A stretch of 64,000 nt of DNA from Bin55 sp963667455 (GTDB lineage Bacteria > Pseudomonadota > Gammaproteobacteria > Pseudomonadales > Azotimanducaceae), in the NCBI GenBank assembly GCA_963667455.2, contig CAXXFR010000019.1, positions 248,001 to 312,000 of the forward strand. The letters are read 5' to 3'. The notes beneath the pieces were generated by a model. It saw only the letters and a list, made by a program, of their open reading frames with translations, did not search any database and was not told the origin of the DNA. This document shows, piece by piece, positions 45,740 to 54,284 of the stretch (position 1 is its first letter; every line of letters starts with the position of its first letter). The position numbers were made by a program, and so were the translations under genes.

Positions 45740-46073
45740 CCGGTCTCTCTCAGCGAAGAGGTGTCGCAGAGAAGGACGCTCGCTTCCGAGCGGAGATGAC
45801 GTTGAAGCATCAACAATCCCGGAAAGGATCGTCACGTTCCGCCACGTCGATGGATTTGGAGAAGCGACCGATACCTATCCGATGAATCACAACGGATCCG
45901 TTGACTCCATAACAGGAGTCAGTTCAACTGACGGAAGAGTCTTGATTCTGATGCTGCACCCAGAGAGAGTATTCCGCTCCGTCCAAAATTCCTGGTTTGA
46001 CCCAGCTTTGCTGAACCGTGAGTTCAGCCCTTGGTTCCAGCTCTTTCGAAACGCGTATAACGCGGTCGCTTAG
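45740..46073 (+). pseudogene. purL: purL 3'-end relic, unit 2
   Basis: The frame stays open to the normal purL stop and reads G-F-G-E-A-T-D-T-Y-P-M-N, S-S-T-D-G-R-V-L-I-L and F-Q-L-F-R-N-A-Y-N-A-V-A, nearly identical to the last ~85 residues of PurL. It lacks the glutaminase Cys and the rest of the enzyme; the catalytic M-P-H-P-E-R is M-L-H-P-E-R. It is the best preserved of the relics, so probably the youngest. The 163 bp before it are the conserved 3' block of B1. Confidence 0.9.
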
Positions 46074-46144
46074 AGACCTAAAGCTGTTCGACTCATCGAG
46101 GTTAGACCATCGTCCCGATTGCTTGATGGAAGTGTTCGAATGCC

Positions 46145-46255
46145 TATTACGGCGCGTTCTCTCCCAAACTTCAAGAGTACCTCGACGAGTTCGTGTACCG
46201 CAACAACCGGAGATCCATGGTGTTTGAGGGTTACTTCGGTCTATGTTTCCAATGA
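46145..46255 (+). pseudogene. IS1595/ISXO2-type transposase C-terminal scar, unit 2
   Basis: The clearest of the scars: Y-Y-G-A-F-S-P-K-L-Q-E-Y-L-D-E-F-V-Y-R-N then N-R-R-S-M-V-F-E-G-Y-F-G and a TGA. Matches the IS1595-type block H-x-V-S-P-K-x-L-Q-x-Y-L-D-E-F better than unit 1 does. Confidence 0.55.
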
Positions 46256-46300
46256 AACGGAATTGCCCACATGCTCAGGCGGATCAGTTGAGTGTGGAGT

Positions 46301-46329
46301 TTGTCGATGGTGGCTCGAGCGTATAGCAT
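46301..46329 (+). promoter_or_regulatory. B2 promoter (TTGTCG-17-TAGCAT)
   Basis: -35 TTGTCG 46301-46306, -10 TAGCAT 46324-46329, spacer 17. The bases around it (GGCTCGAGCGTA) are shared with unit 3. Confidence 0.5.
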
Positions 46330-46358
46330 AGCGGCGATATAGCGCAACGATCCATCAA

Positions 46359-48266
46359 ATGCAATCCAACAGTTCTCCGAGTCGACTTGCAGTGTTGCTC
46401 ACAGTCACCTTCTTGGCTGGCGTCGGGTGCACCAGTGCGGTGTACTGGCTGCTGGTAGCCCCCTCCGGGGAAAACGGCGACCAGTTGGCAGATGCCGTTG
46501 TTCCAACGTCTCCCGACGAAATCGATTCCTCTGCCCGACTGCAGACTTCACCAACTGATGCCTCCAACTCTCCTGAGCCGTCAGAGTTTGCCATTCGCAG
46601 TCTCGATGAGATAGCTGGCATGGAAAGCGCGTCGGAACAGCAGTTGGCGCTGCGCATACTCCTGTCCGATCTGGATGAAGCACAGGTGGCCGCTCTATTG
46701 ACCGAGTCAGAGGACGTCTTAGACGTGTCGGACAGGTTCGAATTGCAATTCGCAATGATTCAGAGACTGGCCCAACAGAATCCAAGTCGAGCGTTGTCGC
46801 TCAGCCTGGAGATGGAATCCGACTACCGCCTTGGGCAGTTTGTTACGAGCGTCTTCCGAGAATGGGCGCGTTCCAACCTGGACGAGGCCGTTTCGCGCGC
46901 TCGAACACTGAATGAGTTCAAGGGATCTGCTGTGAGAGCGATTGTGGAGGAACGGACGGATCTCTCCGAAGACACCATTCTTGCGATCGCCCGAGACCTC
47001 GACAACGAGCAGATTGCGACTTCGGCCATCGTGCAACGAAAAATCGACGAGGCGATCGACGACCCTGAGACGGCCTGGAATGAACTGGCCGTCGACTTGC
47101 AGGATGACTCGGCGCAACATTGGACGGTCTCTCGCATTGCCGTGGCATGGGTCGAAGAGAGTGGCTTGGGCGTGCTGGACCAAATCTCCCAATCGTTGAC
47201 CAATGTTCAAACTAGACAAATGGTAATTGGTGCAGTCCTTGACGACGTTGCTCGAACCGATCCCGAAGGGGCCTTCAACCACGCACTGACTCTGGAGAAC
47301 GACCCTCACAATTCAATTATTGGCAGCATCGCAAGCATTTGGGCACGCTCCGACCCACGTTCAGCCTTGACAGCTGCGATGGGAATCGAGAGAGACTCTG
47401 TGCGCAAACACGCTGCGGATTGGGTGGTCACCTCTTGGGCATGGGATGATCCAAGAGATCTGTTGGAAGGCATTGACGCAGTACCTGCCGACCTCCAGGA
47501 ACAGGCGACCACAACTGCGTTGGGCGAGATGGCTGACGAATCTCCCGAAGAGGCAGCGGCAATAGTTGTCGCGATGGAGTCAGGCACCGTCAAGATGTCA
47601 AGTGCAGACAGTGTTGTGAGTTCGTGGGTATATCGCGATCACGGTGCGGCACTCGAGTGGATTCTCAACGAGCCGGGCGTCGAGGAGATCCGGAGCGAAC
47701 TGTTGTATTCAATCATGTATAGGCTGGCATCGATCGATCCAGAGCTTGCAATGAGCACGGCGCTGGCACAGCCCATCGACGAAGACGAGTCTGAATATGG
47801 AATGTTCGGTCCCGAGGGGGTCGGGATGGAGTACCGAGTCATTTCGTCGCTTACATATTTGGATGTGGACAAAGCCGTCGGGTTGCTGCCTCAGGTGCGC
47901 GAAGGTCCAACGAAGTTCATGTCGTTCCGAACGGTAGCTCAATCCTTGATGAGGAACGGTGATGTGGACAAGGCCTTTGAAATAGTCCAACAGTTTCCGG
48001 AGTCCGACAGAGAGAAAATATATCAGGCCCTGTCCTCATCCTGGGCAATGTCAGACCCCAAGGGTATGCTCGAGTCGATGGGTAGGTTTCCGTCCAAGAA
48101 CGTCAGGTCCCGGGCTGCCGCCTTGTTGGTGACAACCAATCAACACTCCAAAGCCTTGTCGGACGAGGAGATCGAGCAGGCGAAGAAACACCTCACCGAC
48201 GAGCATGCGAAAGCACTCGATGAAGATGATCCGGAGGTGTTGCAGTCTCTTTTCCAAGCTTTTTGA
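46359..48266 (+). CDS. Membrane-anchored alpha-solenoid repeat protein B2
   Basis: 635 aa, colinear with B1 apart from small indels in the linker and at E-F-K-G-S-A-V. The TM anchor (LAVLLTVTFLAGVGCTSAV) contains a Cys, but the residues before it (A-G-V-G) do not make a good lipobox. Variable loop at ~475: DEDESEYGMFGPEGVG. Repeat 9 is D-D-P-R-D-L-L-E-G-I-D where B1 has D-E-P-R-A-V-L. The start has no Shine-Dalgarno. Gap to the next copy is 770 bp, filled by the 3' block, a purL relic and a transposase scar. Confidence 0.85.
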   Translation: MQSNSSPSRLAVLLTVTFLAGVGCTSAVYWLLVAPSGENGDQLADAVVPTSPDEIDSSARLQTSPTDASNSPEPSEFAIRSLDEIAGMESASEQQLALRILLSDLDEAQVAALLTESEDVLDVSDRFELQFAMIQRLAQQNPSRALSLSLEMESDYRLGQFVTSVFREWARSNLDEAVSRARTLNEFKGSAVRAIVEERTDLSEDTILAIARDLDNEQIATSAIVQRKIDEAIDDPETAWNELAVDLQDDSAQHWTVSRIAVAWVEESGLGVLDQISQSLTNVQTRQMVIGAVLDDVARTDPEGAFNHALTLENDPHNSIIGSIASIWARSDPRSALTAAMGIERDSVRKHAADWVVTSWAWDDPRDLLEGIDAVPADLQEQATTTALGEMADESPEEAAAIVVAMESGTVKMSSADSVVSSWVYRDHGAALEWILNEPGVEEIRSELLYSIMYRLASIDPELAMSTALAQPIDEDESEYGMFGPEGVGMEYRVISSLTYLDVDKAVGLLPQVREGPTKFMSFRTVAQSLMRNGDVDKAFEIVQQFPESDREKIYQALSSSWAMSDPKGMLESMGRFPSKNVRSRAAALLVTTNQHSKALSDEEIEQAKKHLTDEHAKALDEDDPEVLQSLFQAF

Positions 48267-48330
48267 ATGCTCGTTGAACGGCAGTGCGCACTTGAAGATG
48301 GAGAGGAATCCTAGAGACAGAGACATTCGA

Positions 48331-48349
48331 CTTTTCCCAAAAAGGAGGG
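48331..48349 (+). other. Conserved 3' hairpin behind B2
   Basis: CTTTTC (48331-48336) pairs with GGAGGG (48344-48349) using three U-G wobbles; the weakest of the six. Confidence 0.4.
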
Positions 48350-48439
48350 ATCGGGACTGCACACTTTCTTGGGGCACTCCTGAAGGAGAAATCCTTGGGT
48401 TGATTGTTGCTTGTTCAGGGATTCCCGCCTCACTCAGCG

Positions 48440-48751
48440 GAAAGGCGACGCAGAGAAGGACGCAGGCTTTCGAGCGGAGATGACCATGAAGCTTCGACAA
48501 TCCCGGAAGAGATCGTCACGTTCCGCTACGTCGAAGGATTTGGGGAAGCTACAGTTACTTATCCGATGAATCCGAATGGCTCCGTTGACTCCATCGCCGG
48601 AGTCAGTTCAACTGACGGAAGAGTCTTGATTCTGATGCCGCTCACTGAGAGACTATTCGGAACGGTCCAGAATTCCTGATTCGATCCAGCTTTGTGCAAC
48701 CGAGAGTGTAGTCCAGGGTTCCAACTCTTTCGAAACGCGTATCCGTCGCTT
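48440..48751 (+). pseudogene. purL: purL 3'-end relic, unit 3
   Basis: Reads E-E-I-V-T-F-R-Y-V-E-G-F-G-E-A-T and the S-S-T-D-G-R-V-L-I-L block. It then loses H-P-E-R (P-L-T-E-R), hits an in-frame TGA at 48677-48679 and a frameshift, and ends at the purL-like TAG. More decayed than unit 2. Confidence 0.85.
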
Positions 48752-48824
48752 AGAGACCTGCCGCTGTTCGACTCATCGAGGTTAGATTATCGTCCCGATT
48801 GATGGATGGAAGTGCTCAAGTGCC

Positions 48825-48935
48825 TATTACGGCGCGTTCTCTCCCAAGCTTCAACGGTACTTCGACGAGTTCGTGTACTGCAACAACCGCAGATCGTTAG
48901 CGTTTGAGGGTTGCTTCGGTCTATGTTTCCTTAGA
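48825..48935 (+). pseudogene. IS1595/ISXO2-type transposase C-terminal scar, unit 3
   Basis: Y-Y-G-A-F-S-P-K-L-Q-R-Y-F-D-E-F-V-Y then C-N-N-R-R-S, and G-C-F-G-L-C-F at the end; the stop seen in unit 2 has mutated. Confidence 0.5.
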
Positions 48936-48978
48936 AACGGAATTGCCCCACATGCTCAGGCGGAGTTGAATGTGGAAT

Positions 48979-49007
48979 TTGTCGATGGTGGCTCGAGCGT
49001 ATAGCAT
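48979..49007 (+). promoter_or_regulatory. B3 promoter (TTGTCG-17-TAGCAT)
   Basis: -35 TTGTCG 48979-48984, -10 TAGCAT 49002-49007, spacer 17. Confidence 0.5.
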
Positions 49008-49036
49008 AGCGGCGACACGGTGCAACCAACCATCTT

Positions 49037-50944
49037 ATGCAATCCAACAGTTCTCCAAGTCGACTTGCAGTGTTGCTCACAGTCACCTTCCTGGCTGGTG
49101 TCGGATGCACCAGCGCGGTGTACTGGTTGCTCGCGACCCCTTCCAGCGGAAGCGGCGACCGGATGACAGATGGTGCAGCTCCATCGGTGCTCACCCTAAC
49201 CGATTCCGCCACCCCGGTGCAGTCGTTAGCCGCTGAAGCCTCCAACGCGCCGCCGAAGTTCGCGGTTCGCAGTCTCGATGAGATAGCTGGCATGAAGAGC
49301 GCGTCGGATCAGCAATTGGCGCTACGCATACTCCTGTCCAATCTGGACGAAGCACAGGTGGTTGCTTTATTGACCGAGTCAGAGGATGTCTTGGATGTGT
49401 CGGACAGGCACGAATTGCGATTCGCAATGATTCAAAGACTGGCTCACCAAAATCCAAGTCGAGCGTTGTCGCTCAGCCTGGAGATGGAATCCGACTACCG
49501 CCTCGGAGAGTTCATTGCGAGCGTCTTCCGAGAATGGGCGCGTTCCAATCTGGACGAGGCAGTTTCGCGCGCTCGAACACTGGATGAGTTCAAGGGATCT
49601 GCCGTGAGAGCGATTGTGGAGGAACGCACAGATCTTTCCGAAGGCACCATTCTTGCGATTGCCCGAGACCTCGACAACGAGCAGATTGCGACTTCGGCGA
49701 TCATGCAACGAAAAATCGAGGAGGCGCTCGACGACCCGGAGAAGGCCTGGAACGAACTGGCCGTCGATTTGCAGCACGACTCGTCGAACTCTTGGACCAT
49801 CTCCCGCGTTGCTGTGGCATGGGTCGAAGAGAGCGGATTGAGCGTGCTGGACCAAATCTCCCAATCGTTGACCAATGCTCGAACGAGACAACGCGTAATT
49901 GGCAATGTCCTTGACGAAGTTGCTCGAACCGATCCCGAAGGGGCCTTCAGCCACGCTCTTGCCATCGAGAACACCCCCCATAACTTCATTGTTGGCAGCG
50001 TTGCACGTAATTGGGCATACTCCGACCCGCGTTCAGCCTTGACGGCCGCGATGGGAATCGAGAGAGACTCTGTGCGTCAAGACGTTGTGAAATCGGTGCT
50101 CGGCACTTGGGCATATGTCGAACCCCAAGCCGTGCTGGAAGGCATCAACAACCTGCCTGCCGAGTTTCAGGAATTCGCGTCCACAACAGCGTTGGGCGCG
50201 ATGGCCGACGAGTCTCCCGGACAGGCGGCAGCAATAGTGGCTGCGATGGAATCGGGCACCGTCAAGACGTCAAGTGCAAGCAGTGTGGTGAGTTCGTGGG
50301 CATATCGCGACCACGATGCGGCCCTCGAGTGGATTCTCAACGAGCCGGGTGTCGAGGAGATCAGGTTCGAACTGTTGTCTTCCATCATGTATCAACTGGT
50401 ATCGGTCGATCCCGAGCTTGCAATGAGCACGGCGCTGGCGCAGCCCATCGACGAGGATAAGTCTGGAATTGGGATGTTCGGTTCCGTGTCAGGGGTGGGG
50501 TTGGAGCTTAACGTCATTTCGTCGCTTGCTTATTCGGACGTGGACAAGGCCATCGAACTGCTGCCTCAGGTACGCGAGGGTCCAACGAAGCTGATGTCGT
50601 TCCAAACCATAGCTACGTCCTTGATAAGGAACGGTGAAGTGGACAAGGCTTTCGACATGGCCTTGCAGTTTCCGGAATCCGACCGAGAGAAAATGTACCA
50701 GGCCATGTCCTCGTCCTGGGCGATGTCAGACCCCAAAGGCATGCTCGAGTCGATGAATCGTTTTCCGTCGAAGGACATCAGGTCCCGGGTAGCTGCTCTG
50801 ATGGTGACAACCAATCAATTTTCCAGGGCCTTATCGGACGAGGAGATCGAGCAGGCGAGGAAATACCTCACGGACGAGCATGCGAAAGCACTTGAGGAAG
50901 ATGATCCCGAAGTGTTGCAGTCCCTTTTCCAACTTATTGATTGA
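49037..50944 (+). CDS. Membrane-anchored alpha-solenoid repeat protein B3
   Basis: 635 aa. The anchor is like B2 but followed by a quite different linker (PSVLTLTDSATPVQSLAAEA). The solenoid is conserved; repeat 9 has VEPQAVLEGINNLP. Variable loop DEDKSGIGMFGSVSGVG is the longest of the set and leads to L-E-L-N-V-I-S instead of M-E-Y. The C-terminus runs on to L-F-Q-L-I-D, a slightly different end caused by a local indel. Confidence 0.85.
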   Translation: MQSNSSPSRLAVLLTVTFLAGVGCTSAVYWLLATPSSGSGDRMTDGAAPSVLTLTDSATPVQSLAAEASNAPPKFAVRSLDEIAGMKSASDQQLALRILLSNLDEAQVVALLTESEDVLDVSDRHELRFAMIQRLAHQNPSRALSLSLEMESDYRLGEFIASVFREWARSNLDEAVSRARTLDEFKGSAVRAIVEERTDLSEGTILAIARDLDNEQIATSAIMQRKIEEALDDPEKAWNELAVDLQHDSSNSWTISRVAVAWVEESGLSVLDQISQSLTNARTRQRVIGNVLDEVARTDPEGAFSHALAIENTPHNFIVGSVARNWAYSDPRSALTAAMGIERDSVRQDVVKSVLGTWAYVEPQAVLEGINNLPAEFQEFASTTALGAMADESPGQAAAIVAAMESGTVKTSSASSVVSSWAYRDHDAALEWILNEPGVEEIRFELLSSIMYQLVSVDPELAMSTALAQPIDEDKSGIGMFGSVSGVGLELNVISSLAYSDVDKAIELLPQVREGPTKLMSFQTIATSLIRNGEVDKAFDMALQFPESDREKMYQAMSSSWAMSDPKGMLESMNRFPSKDIRSRVAALMVTTNQFSRALSDEEIEQARKYLTDEHAKALEEDDPEVLQSLFQLID

Positions 50945-51003
50945 TCGATGAATGGCAGGGCACACTAGAGGATGGAGAGAAATCCTAGAGAAAAGGCATT
51001 CGA

Positions 51004-51022
51004 CTTTTTCCCAAAGAGGAGG
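51004..51022 (+). other. Conserved 3' hairpin behind B3
   Basis: CTTTTTC (51004-51010) pairs with GAGGAGG (51016-51022), 7 bp with wobbles, loop CCAAA. Confidence 0.45.
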
Positions 51023-51174
51023 GGTTGGGACTGCACACGTTCTATGGGACATTGGGACATTCCTTATGGAGAAATCCATGGGATGGTTGGTTCTCGATCA
51101 GTGACTCCCTCTTCATTCCGCGACTTGGCGCGTCGCAGAGGATCGTATTCCGGTAGGAAGTACTGGTCGACGCT

Positions 51175-51312
51175 TGCTCTAGTCGGACAGCAAGATCCCG
51201 GTCTTAGCGAGGATTTGATGCTTTATATCGATCAATCGATCCAACTTTACGTGGCTGGAAGTTCAGCCCTTGGTTCCAGCTCTTTCGAAACACCTTAAAC
51301 GCCGTCGCTTAG
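51175..51312 (+). pseudogene. purL: purL relic, unit 4 (two joined pieces)
   Basis: 51175-51240 matches purL 42538-42600 (GATCCCGGTCTTAGCGAGGA). 51258-51312 matches purL 43358-43412, including GTTCAGCCCTTGGTTCCAGC and the stop. The ~750 bp between are deleted. This shows that the original duplicated segment reached at least to purL 42538. Confidence 0.85.
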
Positions 51313-51481
51313 ATATCTACAGGTGTCCGACTCGAAAAGGTGAGCTTCTAGTCCCGATTGATGAATGGAAAGGTTTGAGAACCTGGCAAGTTCCACGACA
51401 AATGCAGTGTCGCCTGACATGTTGGCGAAAAACCGTTTTCTGAATAAGCCACTATCCGCTCCGAGGTTACACCCTGCCATT

Positions 51482-51538
51482 GTCAATCTCAGGCGTTTCA
51501 TCCTTGGCACGTCTAACGGCGTGTTCTCGGATGTGTAG
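51482..51538 (+). pseudogene. IS1595/ISXO2-type transposase scar, unit 4
   Basis: Frame V-N-L-R-R-F-I-L-G-T-S-N-G-V-F-S-D-V then a stop. This resembles the N-x-K-x-x-L-x-G-T-x-H-G-V-S block just before the part kept in units 1-3. Weak on its own; supported by the same position in the unit. Confidence 0.35.
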
Positions 51539-51679
51539 TCTCCTACATGGTGAGTCGCACGAAATGTTCGATGCCGCAATAGGCCCGCAGATCCGTAGTG
51601 TCTGAAGGTTGCTTCGGTCTATGTGTCCAAACACTCCGATTTGCCTCCAAATGCTCGGTCAGATCAATCAGCGTGAGTT

Positions 51680-51708
51680 TTGCCGAAACAGGCTCGAGGG
51701 TATAGCAT
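51680..51708 (+). promoter_or_regulatory. B4 promoter (TTGCCG-17-TAGCAT)
   Basis: -35 TTGCCG 51680-51685, -10 TAGCAT 51703-51708, spacer 17. Confidence 0.5.
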
Positions 51709-51737
51709 AGCGGCGAACCAACGCAACGATCCATCCC

Positions 51738-53642
51738 ATGCAAACCAACAGTTCTCCGAGTCGACTCGCCGCCCTACTTACCGTCGGCTTCCTGATCGGC
51801 GTCGGATGCACCAGCGCGGTGTACTGGCTGCTGGTAGCCCCCTCAGGGGGAGGCGGCATCCAATTAGCCGATTCAGCTGCTCCATCCACTCCCGCCGAAA
51901 TCGAGTCCAGTGCCAGTTTGCAAACTTCGCCCTCTGAAGCCTCCGACGCTCCGGAACCGCCAAAGTTCGCCGTTCGCAGTCTCGATGAGATAGCGGGCAT
52001 GGAGAGTGCGTCGGAACAGCAACTGGCGCTGCACATACTCCTATCCGAACTGGACGAAGCGCAAGTGGCGGCTCTAGTGACCGAGTCAGAGGACGTCGTG
52101 AGTGCGTCGGATCGGTACGACCTCCATTTCGCAATGATTCAGCGACTGGCTCACCAAAATCCGAGTCGAGCGTTGTCGCTCAGCCTGGAGATGGAATCCG
52201 ACTACGGCCTCGGACGGTTTGTTACGAGCATCTTTCGAGAATGGGCGCGTTCCAACCTGGACGAAGCCGTTTCGCGTGCTCGAACTCTGAATCGATTTCT
52301 CAAGGGATCTGCTGTGAGCGCGATTGTGCAGGAACGGACGGATCTCTCCGAAGATACCATCCGTGCGATCGCCCGAGATCTCGACAACGAACAGATTGCG
52401 GCTTCGGCCATCGCGCAACGGAAAATCGAGGAGGCGATCGACGACCCGGAGACGGCCTGGAACGAACTGGCTGTTGATATGCAGGACGACCAAGCAAACC
52501 GTGGAACTATTTCCCGCGTTGCCTTAGCATGGGTCGAAGAGAGCGGCCTGAGTGTGCTGGACCAGATCTCGCGATCATTGACCAATACTCAAACCAGAGA
52601 TTACGTAATTCGTGACGTCCTTGGGGACGTTGCTCGAACCGATCCCGAAGGTGCCTTCAACCACGCACTGACTCTCGAGAACGACCCATACAACTCAACC
52701 GCTAGCAGCATCGCAAGTACTTGGGCGTACTCCGACCCGCATTCAGCGTTGTCAGCTGCAATGGGAATCGAGAAAACATCCGTGCGCAAAGCTGTTGCGG
52801 AATCGGTGATCAGAGCTTGGGCATATGACGAACCAAGAGCTGTGGTGGAAGGCGTCAATTCGCTGCCTGCCGAGTTTCAGGAACTGGCGTCCAGAACGGC
52901 GTTAGGCGCGATGGCCGGTGGATCTCCCGAGGAGGCCGCAGATCTAGTGGCTGCGATGGAACCAAGCACCGTCAAGACGTCAAGTGCAAACAGTGTTGTG
53001 AGTACGTGGGCGAGAAGCGATCACAGTGCGGCTCTTGAGTGGATTCTCAACGACCCGGGCGTCGAAGAGATCAGGACCGAACTGTTGTCTTCCATCATGT
53101 ATCAACTAGCATCGGCTGATCCCGAGCTTGCAATGAGCACGGCGCTGGCGCAGCCCATCGATGAGGAGGCGACTGAGTTTGGGATGCTCCCGGCGGTGGG
53201 ATTGGAATACAGCGTCATATCAACGCTTGCCTTTTCGGACGTGGACAAGGCCATCGAACTGCTGCCTCAGGTGCGCGAAGGTCCAACGAAGTCAAGGTCG
53301 TTCCAAACGGTGGCTTCATCCTTGGTAATGAACGATGACGTCGACAAGGCGTTCGACATGGCCCAGCAGTTTTCGGAGCCCGACCGAGAGAAAATATATC
53401 AGGCCGTGTCCACGATGTGGGCAGCGACCGACCCCAAAGGCATGCTCGAGTCGATGGATCGCTTGCCGTCCAAGGACAGCAAATCCCGAGCGGCCGCCAT
53501 GCTCGTTATGACCAATCAGTATTCCAAGACATTGTCGGACGAGGAAATTGAGCAGGCCAGGAAATACCTCACCGAAGAGCATGCGAAAGCGATTGAGGAA
53601 AATGATCCCGAGGTATTGCAGTCGCTGTTCCAAGCTTTTTGA
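51738..53642 (+). CDS. Membrane-anchored alpha-solenoid repeat protein B4
   Basis: 634 aa. The N-terminus (LAALLTVGFLIGVGC) is shared with B5 and differs from B2/B3/B6, suggesting B4 and B5 are sister copies. Has N-R-F-L-K-G-S where most have D-E-F-K-G-S. The variable loop is short (DEEATEFGMLPAVG). The variant L-V-M-N-D-D-V-D-K-A-F replaces L-M-R-N-G-E-V-D-K-A-F, as also in B6. No Shine-Dalgarno. Confidence 0.85.
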   Translation: MQTNSSPSRLAALLTVGFLIGVGCTSAVYWLLVAPSGGGGIQLADSAAPSTPAEIESSASLQTSPSEASDAPEPPKFAVRSLDEIAGMESASEQQLALHILLSELDEAQVAALVTESEDVVSASDRYDLHFAMIQRLAHQNPSRALSLSLEMESDYGLGRFVTSIFREWARSNLDEAVSRARTLNRFLKGSAVSAIVQERTDLSEDTIRAIARDLDNEQIAASAIAQRKIEEAIDDPETAWNELAVDMQDDQANRGTISRVALAWVEESGLSVLDQISRSLTNTQTRDYVIRDVLGDVARTDPEGAFNHALTLENDPYNSTASSIASTWAYSDPHSALSAAMGIEKTSVRKAVAESVIRAWAYDEPRAVVEGVNSLPAEFQELASRTALGAMAGGSPEEAADLVAAMEPSTVKTSSANSVVSTWARSDHSAALEWILNDPGVEEIRTELLSSIMYQLASADPELAMSTALAQPIDEEATEFGMLPAVGLEYSVISTLAFSDVDKAIELLPQVREGPTKSRSFQTVASSLVMNDDVDKAFDMAQQFSEPDREKIYQAVSTMWAATDPKGMLESMDRLPSKDSKSRAAAMLVMTNQYSKTLSDEEIEQARKYLTEEHAKAIEENDPEVLQSLFQAF

Positions 53643-53707
53643 TTGTTCGATGAATGGCAGGGCACACTAGCGGATTGCGCTAAACGCATGAGACAGAGAG
53701 TATTCGA

Positions 53708-53730
53708 CCTCTCTTCCCCAATAGGAGGGG
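53708..53730 (+). other. Conserved 3' hairpin behind B4
   Basis: CCTCTCT (53708-53714) pairs with GGAGGGG (53724-53730), 7 bp, 9-nt loop. Both arms differ from B1 yet still pair. Confidence 0.45.
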
Positions 53731-53874
53731 TCGGGACTGTACACGTTTTTTTGGGAGAAATCCATGGGTTGTCTGGTTCTCGTTCAGTGATTCCCGTCTC
53801 ATTCCGCGAACAGGCGTTGCGGAGGACTGTATTCCGGTAGGAAGTACTGGTCGACGCTTGCTCTGGTCTCACGG

Positions 53875-54018
53875 CGCGACGCGTGGACTTCATCCGGCCA
53901 CTCGATGCTCCCACTTCCCGACGACTCGGACTGCGCAGTCGAGGAATTTGCTCTGATCGGACAGCAAGATCCCGATCTAAACGAGGATCCGAAGTTCTCC
54001 ATTGAGCAGTCGAGCCGA
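53875..54018 (+). pseudogene. purL: purL relic, unit 5
   Basis: Matches purL about 42470-42615, e.g. CGACGACTCGGACTGCGCAG and GAGGAATTTGCTCT, reading D-D-S-D-C-A-V-E-E-F-A-L-I-G-Q-Q-D-P. The last 800 bp of purL are missing here. It extends the minimum left edge of the duplicated segment to about purL 42470. Confidence 0.85.
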
Positions 54019-54030
54019 CACCCCGCCGCC

Positions 54031-54087
54031 GACAATCACAGGTGCTTCTTCCTAAGCACGTTTCACGGCGCTTCCTCGGAAATGTAG
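54031..54087 (+). pseudogene. IS1595/ISXO2-type transposase scar, unit 5
   Basis: D-N-H-R-C-F-F-L-S-T-F-H-G-A-S-S-E-M then a stop, the same block as in unit 4 (L-x-T-x-H-G-x-S). It directly follows the purL relic. Confidence 0.35.
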
Positions 54088-54226
54088 TCTCGATACATGA
54101 AGAGTCGAACGGAACCGACCAATGCCGCAGTCGACCCGTAGATCCGTGGTGTTTGAGGGCCTCGGTTACTTAGCTGAAGAGTCCCAATTGCCCCACATTC
54201 TCAGGCGCATCAGAGGAATGTGGAGT

Positions 54227-54255
54227 TTGCCGAGGGATGCTCGAAGGGATAGCAT
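54227..54255 (+). promoter_or_regulatory. B5 promoter (TTGCCG-17-TAGCAT)
   Basis: -35 TTGCCG 54227-54232, -10 TAGCAT 54250-54255, spacer 17. Probably serves both B5 and B6. Confidence 0.5.
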
Positions 54256-54284
54256 AGCGGCGAGACAACGCAACGATCCAACTC

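Noticed and set aside
45720..46073. Open frame of 117 codons with the PurL C-terminus as a possible gene
   Set aside because: It is a tail fragment without the glutaminase Cys or ATP domains, with no ribosome site, and sibling fragments are broken; treated as a relic.
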